The position numbers and the translations under genes are program-made. The notes under the pieces are model-generated. The model did no database searches and was not told where the DNA came from. It saw only the letters and a program-made list of their open reading frames with translations. Of a DNA stretch of 43,986 nucleotides, positions 40,301 to 43,986 are shown one piece after another. The DNA comes from Planctomycetaceae bacterium UBA6894 (lineage in GTDB: Bacteria > Planctomycetota > Planctomycetia > Gemmatales > Gemmataceae), in assembly GCA_002451275.1 (NCBI GenBank), contig DKBS01000165.1:13939-57924 (forward strand). The letters are read 5' to 3'. The number at the start of each line of letters is the position of its first letter. Positions within the stretch are counted from its first letter, which is position 1.

Positions 40301-41675
40301 CTACCAGTCCGGTCTGGTTTCCGTGGTCGAAGCGGTGGCCAACGCCTGCCCGGCCGAGGGCGAGGCCATCGTGAAACCCGAGGGATTCCAGGCCGAAATG
40401 CTGATGCCGGACCAGACGCACCGGTACCTCAAGCTGGACCGGGACCTGGTGCCCTCGGACGAGGTGGATGAGACAACGGCATCGCCTGGCGACAGGAACC
40501 TGGTGGAAACGCTGGAAAAGGTGCTTGCCGGTTTCGCCAAGCTCTGGGTGCAGCACAGTCGCAGCGGCCAGATGAGCCCGCTGGAGAACCTGGCCAGCGA
40601 CAAAGACTACGAGGACCTGCGCGCCTTTATCCTGGCGTACGGCAATGACCTGTTCCACACCCGTTTCATGACACTGGCCAACCTCCGCGGCATCCTGCAC
40701 CGCGGCACGGAACGGTACCTCGAGGACCTTGCCCGGCAGACGGAAACCTTCGACCGCGTCAAGCTGGTGCGTGACATCGAGGAAGGCAAGGTGGAATCCA
40801 GACAGGCCGCGCGCCGGCTGGAGTTGATCCTGCGCACCCTGGTGGAAAATTACGAGGAATTCAAGGACTACAACACCACCACCACCCTGTCGGACTACGG
40901 CCAGAACCTGCACATCCTGGTCGATTTCCTGGCCCTGAAGGCCAGCTACGAGCGACGCGCCTGGGAATTGCGCCCGCACCTGATCGCCCATGAACAACTG
41001 GCCCGGCTGGGCCGGCCCGGCGCCGCGCGGTTGTGGGCTCTGCGGCTGGAACGCGCTACCCAGGCTGAGGCCGAGGCGCAACTCGGTCGGCTGGCCCAAC
41101 TGGAGCAGAAACACGCCGCCCGGCTTGGAACCATCCGCGACCGGGTGGAGGAACGCTTTGTGAAATCGATGGCGCTGGACCGCATTTGCGCGCTGGCGCG
41201 CCCGGTCCAGGAGGAATCAAAAGCCTGGCTTGCCAGCGAAGACTGCGAAGGAGCCTCGCTCAGCCGGGAACGCTATGCTTGCCCGGCGCTGGCCCTGTTC
41301 CAGGAAGAGGTGGAGAACTTTTCGGTCAAGCCGGTGGGGGTGGGCCGGGATGTGCCCGAGTGGCTCCGGCGGCTGGACGCGGAAATCCAGAAAGTGCAAT
41401 TGGAAAGCCAGGGACTGGGCGAGGACCTCGAACGGACACTGCGTGTTCCACGCGTGGAACTGAAGGCCCGGGACTGGCGCGAGGAGGTGGACCGGCTGAC
41501 GCGCCCCCTCCTGCCTCCGCCCACGCCGGAAGGGTGGGGGGGCAAGAAAAAAACGCCCAAGGGGAAGGAAACGGGAACGGCCGGGGAAGGAAAACCCAAG
41601 CCGGCCAAGCGCCCACCCAAAAAGAATCCACCCTCCGGCCCGGAAAAGGAACCGGACAGCGACAGAAATCCGTGA
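37371..41675 (+). CDS. Very large unknown protein
   Basis: The protein has 1,434 residues from the GTG at 37371; the frame opens with a GTG at 37236, but that adds an Arg-rich leader (RSSRRKRVRRLLLALPG) that looks like translated leader RNA. No signal peptide or membrane helix is evident. The body is mostly long amphipathic helices rich in Leu, Arg and Glu. A negatively charged, Gly-rich linker lies near the middle (around residues 675-740: EEATEEDGETGKK, AAAGGGSAAG, EDEPPDEPFDLEE). The last 50 residues are a Lys/Pro-rich tail (KRPPKKNPP). No ATPase, nuclease, protease or repeat signature was recognised. It follows the L17 gene on the same strand but after a terminator and its own candidate promoter. 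A cytoplasmic scaffold or regulator is possible; the function is unknown. Confidence 0.8.
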   Translation: MTPSTAISREDAVRLLGYCNFSQGAPDGRWRQTLSKVYGELAGAGTQRVWVALPRQLLVWLDTFSGEPTFRDSAQAREVLEFTSETLDAYLVHHEDLLHHLKGREGELFQPFFLARVMETVLALREERGRKLDPQDWEQRKPGFVGEVLRRLNDFLGYRPLAVLENKSLGEPYDHERHRPVPVWLRDAGGSWGPMGRLVSKAMDLLGKVSPSVLAEAGLELGQVEEIAVDMRAYDHGHPANLRPNHVFGEWDPAAIDSKGRYCRMVVRRLVLMALADWRNLVGHGSSEERGTLEERETECAAVLAGTLLMAAGLVGGGPGMLDSSQSLSVLVPKVARLRDQFYHEAMRAVEGPHRDRLALEAKQVRQPFGKVRHFLNAWLARNRALQMQQRYLSLVYARLGFTAASLQEAEKIEPLSHRLMSRVLGGLRLGEGEVQRGHLEQALNRIDSIRLLIQRGIRSGAFADPWNVLGFQGMFPLGPAREDATRDHRIDELLMAVELLFQYGVMVWGEAAATGNKAVAAGAQAALEELAAWWDPHATYRVTDARSVRGAQFLRTGERVAEALGNWREHGEGTGELEFWKKRVSRLNTPQAFCLVLDALLRRSELNSAQGLLVYWVGRSEKVPLEDGPFSFERMATRYLLQASRTAPDQGQGRGPEWLVTRFVDLVRANAGLLVEVDDLVPGGEDFSEEATEEDGETGKKIEFLETAHGWEAAAGGGSAAGLAGEDEPPDEPFDLEEVAEELEVRLEFQEIFGRLTRLAVRLMPQSGRVPEKVAERLTDWQGECVKRQAALVDLALRIHGQDLPAPSSAEVDALMNFERRRSLRERLTLEAINATLEQQMASMALRTLDRDGRFWLSMKTLTKGRQELAEPQWAWSGIELERAILEGDRALARKLLPGFLESFQSESLLYTPLSQGGTPEALLRTRIALAVLRALAGSLPRIGLLAESLRVLELAREMETRPRARVPAVTEFVHYYQSGLVSVVEAVANACPAEGEAIVKPEGFQAEMLMPDQTHRYLKLDRDLVPSDEVDETTASPGDRNLVETLEKVLAGFAKLWVQHSRSGQMSPLENLASDKDYEDLRAFILAYGNDLFHTRFMTLANLRGILHRGTERYLEDLARQTETFDRVKLVRDIEEGKVESRQAARRLELILRTLVENYEEFKDYNTTTTLSDYGQNLHILVDFLALKASYERRAWELRPHLIAHEQLARLGRPGAARLWALRLERATQAEAEAQLGRLAQLEQKHAARLGTIRDRVEERFVKSMALDRICALARPVQEESKAWLASEDCEGASLSRERYACPALALFQEEVENFSVKPVGVGRDVPEWLRRLDAEIQKVQLESQGLGEDLERTLRVPRVELKARDWREEVDRLTRPLLPPPTPEGWGGKKKTPKGKETGTAGEGKPKPAKRPPKKNPPSGPEKEPDSDRNP

Positions 41676-41740
41676 AAATGATTGACAGGTGAATCCCCCG
41701 GCGGGTAGACACCCCCGCGTCGTTTCTCGGGGGGGAAACC

Positions 41741-42649
41741 ATGTCGTTTGCGGGTTTGCTTTGTGTGGCGCTGCAGCTCGTTGCCGCACAGCCACTCCGG
41801 GGTGATCCGGAGCTATCGCAGCCTGAGGCCAACGCGGAAACGGTGCTGGAAGACCCGTACCTGTTTCCCCGCCTGCGATTTCGCCAGTACGAGGTGGAGG
41901 ACCGGCGCAGGACCATTCGGGAGCCGGGCCCTGACACCAGTGACTTCCCCAACAGTCCGTACACCTTGCCCGCCGGCCGTTTTTATGTGGAGATGACCCC
42001 ATTCACATGGACCGGGCAGACCGCCAGCAATCCTTCCGCCTACAACTTCCAAGGCTTGTACCGGTATGGCGTGACCGATTACTGGGAGTTCCGTCTGTAC
42101 ACCCAGGGCCTGCAGGTCAACATGGCCACCGGGGATACTCCGCAATATGTCGGCTTCAACCCGGTCACCTTTGACATGAAGGTCCACCTGCAGGAAGAGA
42201 TCAAGGAATGGTTCATTCCGGCTCTGGGCCTGGAGGCTTTTATCCAAACCAATTTCGGGTCGAAGGAGCTGAGCAACGGCATTCAGCCCGGCCTGTCGTT
42301 GCTGGCCTACCACACCATTGGCGAAAAGTGGGCCCTGAACTGGAATGTGGGACTTGTCGGCGGTTGGGCAGGCAACGAGTACATCACCTACACTACCACC
42401 TACCAGGCCTCGCTCAGCCGTGAAATAACGGACAACCTGAGTTTGTATGTGCACGGCTATATCAATGATGCGGCGTTACCTCAGTATGTGACCCCGATTT
42501 CCGGGGGCAACCCGAACGCGATGGTGGTCGGTGGAGGATTTTTGTGGACGCCGTTGGAAAGGATCGCGTTTTGGGGGGAAGCTGGCGGGGGAGTGAATCA
42601 TCCCGCCCCCGACACCTTGTTTTATCTGGGCACGGCTTTCGCTTTCTGA
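41741..42649 (+). CDS. Outer-membrane beta-barrel 'transporter' (MetA-like)
   Basis: This 302-residue protein has a signal peptide (MSFAGLLCVALQLVAAQPL) and then an amphipathic beta-strand pattern ending in Phe, as outer-membrane barrels do. The segment NSPYTLPAGRFYVEMTPFTW and the later GLYRYGVTDYWEFRLYTQGL resemble the 'transporter' family related to phenol-degradation MetA proteins. That family name is broad and says little about the substrate. GGGGGG precedes the ATG at 41741. It converges with the porin-like gene; the two are 24 bases apart. Its existence supports a diderm envelope. Confidence 0.78.
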   Translation: MSFAGLLCVALQLVAAQPLRGDPELSQPEANAETVLEDPYLFPRLRFRQYEVEDRRRTIREPGPDTSDFPNSPYTLPAGRFYVEMTPFTWTGQTASNPSAYNFQGLYRYGVTDYWEFRLYTQGLQVNMATGDTPQYVGFNPVTFDMKVHLQEEIKEWFIPALGLEAFIQTNFGSKELSNGIQPGLSLLAYHTIGEKWALNWNVGLVGGWAGNEYITYTTTYQASLSREITDNLSLYVHGYINDAALPQYVTPISGGNPNAMVVGGGFLWTPLERIAFWGEAGGGVNHPAPDTLFYLGTAFAF

Positions 42650-42653
42650 GCGA

Positions 42654-42666
42654 CCCCGTTTCGGGG
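42654..42666. terminator. Short hairpin between convergent barrel genes
   Basis: CCCCG-TTT-CGGGG (42654-42666) fills most of the 24-base gap between two convergent genes. It could serve both directions, but it lacks a T tract on either strand. Confidence 0.4.
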
Positions 42667-42673
42667 CAAACCG

Positions 42674-43986
42674 TCAAAACACGAACTGGAACCGGGTGCC
42701 GAAAGAATGGAAGGCCCCGTCAAAGGGCGCCAGTGATTCGCTACCTTTCGCGTTGAAGGTACCGGTGGTGTACACATAGTTGGCCATGATCAGTGCGTTG
42801 GGATTCAGGTACCAGTTCAGGCCCAGGGTGAAGGCGCTGAGATGCCCGCCGCGGGAGCCGGGCAGGGCTGCTGCATTCCTCATCGCGATATATTCGGCGC
42901 TGTTGGCGGGGGCCTGTGTCGGCAGGTAATACTCGAGCTGGGCGAAGTCATACTTGAAGCCAACTTCCCACGCGCCGATTCCCTTCTCACGCCCGTTTTT
43001 CCCCCATGAAAGATTGCTCTCGGGAATGACCTGCAGGTAGGAGGGCGCATACTTGTTGACCCCCCGGTGGTCGCCGGCGGTGAGGAAGCGCATGATCTCA
43101 AAAGAGGCACCCTGGTAGTAGATATTGCCGATCTCGGCTTGGATGGTCTTTTTCAGCGAGCCGACCGTGATGTCCTGCTGGAAAAAGGCGTTGCCGATGT
43201 ATTGACCATCGTACTGGGCCCCGAAAGACCAGGGGCCGTAGCCGCGGTTCAGGCAGAGGGTGAAGAGCTGGGTGCCGTCGTAGGTGTTAATGTTTCCGGG
43301 GTTGATCAGGCTGGGCACCTGCACCGAGGATCCGGTGCGGATTTGCGGCTGCACATTGGAGGCTTGAACCGTGGGCAGGTTGTTCGATAATCCGTCCGGG
43401 TTGCCGCGGAAAGACCCGGTCGCTCCCAGGTTGAGCCAGTCCCTTCCCTCGTCCTCGTAAATGGGCATGATGCAGGCCCGCACATCGAAGGCGTAGGAGC
43501 CCTGGGGGTTGATGGTGAAGGCGCCGGTACGGGTATTGGTCTGGAAGAAGCCAAGCCAGGTGTAAAGGAATGCATCCAGGTAGGTGTTGCTTACAGTGAT
43601 GCCGTTGTCGAACAGGTAAGGGTCCTCGATGCCGTCCCACGCGGCTGGCCGCTCCATAAACGGGATGTTGCGTCCGCTGGAGGCGCTGTAAAAACTCAGC
43701 TCCTCCTTGATGTGGCCCACCCGCACCACCCCGAAGAAGGGGATGTCGCGGACACCGATGAAGACATTGTTGAACATCACATTCGGGTTGGGGTTGTCGT
43801 TCACATTGGTGTTGCGGTTGTTGTCGGCGGCTCTGGAAAGGTCGAACTCGAAGACCCATTCCAGGTTGTCGTAGCAGTACCCGTCGCTGCGCAGGCGTGC
43901 GCGACGAAGATCGGACCCCTGTTCCAGGGGCCTATTCAGTTGGTCATTGACCGAGTGCCCCACCACATACCAGCCGGCATCAAACT
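42674..43986 (-). CDS. Phosphate-selective porin O/P-like protein (5' truncated)
   Basis: The frame is open to the right window edge (upstream residues read FDAGWYVVGH), so the N-terminus is missing; the GTG at 43966 is not the true start. About 437 residues are visible. Alternating polar and hydrophobic strands, Asn/Gly/Tyr-rich turns and a C-terminal FGTRFQFVF (terminal Phe) indicate an outer-membrane barrel. The segments FFGVVRVGHIKEELSFYSAS and SWGKNGREKGIGAWEVGFKY, and the closing LGLNWYLNPNALIMANYVYT, match the OprP/OprO porin family. These pores take up phosphate or polyphosphate in Pseudomonas, but specificity cannot be judged here. Confidence 0.85.
   Translation of the reverse strand, partial: FDAGWYVVGHSVNDQLNRPLEQGSDLRRARLRSDGYCYDNLEWVFEFDLSRAADNNRNTNVNDNPNPNVMFNNVFIGVRDIPFFGVVRVGHIKEELSFYSASSGRNIPFMERPAAWDGIEDPYLFDNGITVSNTYLDAFLYTWLGFFQTNTRTGAFTINPQGSYAFDVRACIMPIYEDEGRDWLNLGATGSFRGNPDGLSNNLPTVQASNVQPQIRTGSSVQVPSLINPGNINTYDGTQLFTLCLNRGYGPWSFGAQYDGQYIGNAFFQQDITVGSLKKTIQAEIGNIYYQGASFEIMRFLTAGDHRGVNKYAPSYLQVIPESNLSWGKNGREKGIGAWEVGFKYDFAQLEYYLPTQAPANSAEYIAMRNAAALPGSRGGHLSAFTLGLNWYLNPNALIMANYVYTTGTFNAKGSESLAPFDGAFHSFGTRFQFVF

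Noticed and set aside
39102..41114. 670-residue minus-strand frame inside the large unknown gene
   Set aside because: Composition (Gln, His, Gly, Arg) is that of an antisense shadow. The plus-strand frame is longer and spans the full 4.3 kb, so it is preferred, though neither has homology I can name.
1..43986. CRISPR arrays, insertion sequences, integrases, rRNA or tRNA genes
   Set aside because: No direct-repeat array, transposase or integrase motif, terminal inverted repeats with target duplication, or RNA gene signature was seen in reading the window.

Overview
The window is about 44 kb of GC-rich bacterial chromosome that looks like Planctomycetota, probably Gemmatales-like. That assignment is inference. 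It rests on FHA-domain proteins, a GldA/GldF/GldG/DUF4340-type ABC system, a twin-arginine 'RRDFLAAGG' protein, outer-membrane beta-barrel proteins, and a MutY with an 'EAN' motif. No rRNA, tRNA, CRISPR array, insertion sequence or prophage gene was seen.

Layout. 1-4548 (+): the 3' end of an unknown gene with a strong terminator, an FHA protein, a lipoprotein, and NAD-dependent DNA ligase (ligA). 4549-8623 (-): an FHA protein, a MutY-like glycosylase, an FAD oxidoreductase and an SDR-type epimerase, apparently one co-directional group. 8788-10278 (+): an exported solute-binding-like protein ending at a 17-bp terminator hairpin. 10367-12290 (-): peroxiredoxin, a small unknown gene and folD, joined by two GTGA start/stop overlaps. 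12526-19703 (+): an ABC exporter-like cluster (ATPase, permease, GldG-like protein, DUF4340-like protein), with a 17-codon ORF bridging permease and GldG. 19810-20928 (+): a DegT-type aminotransferase of lower GC, starting just after a terminator.

21125-37077 (+) is a fused S10-spc-alpha ribosomal supercluster: S10, L4, L23, L2, S19, L22, S3, L16, L29, S17, L14, L24, L5, S14, S8, L6, L18, S5, L15, SecY, Adk, Map, L36, S13, S11, S4, RpoA, L17. Three usual members are missing from their positions: L3 (between S10 and L4), L30 (between S5 and L15) and IF-1 (between Map and L36). S4, S14, L24 and L36 all keep zinc-binding cysteines, as does the Adk lid. The S3 and L16 genes overlap by 62 nt in different frames. 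A hairpin pair with a T7 run precedes rpoA.

37371-41675 (+) is a very large cytoplasmic-looking protein of unknown function. The window ends with two convergent outer-membrane beta-barrel genes: a MetA-like 'transporter' (+) and the 3' part of an OprP/OprO-like porin (-).

I saw no clear new defence or biosynthetic system. The best leads are the MutY catalytic Asp-to-Glu change, the displaced L3 gene, the S3/L16 dual-coding overlap, the 17-codon ORF, the possible rpoA attenuator, the small protein between Prx and FolD, and the 1,434-residue unknown protein.
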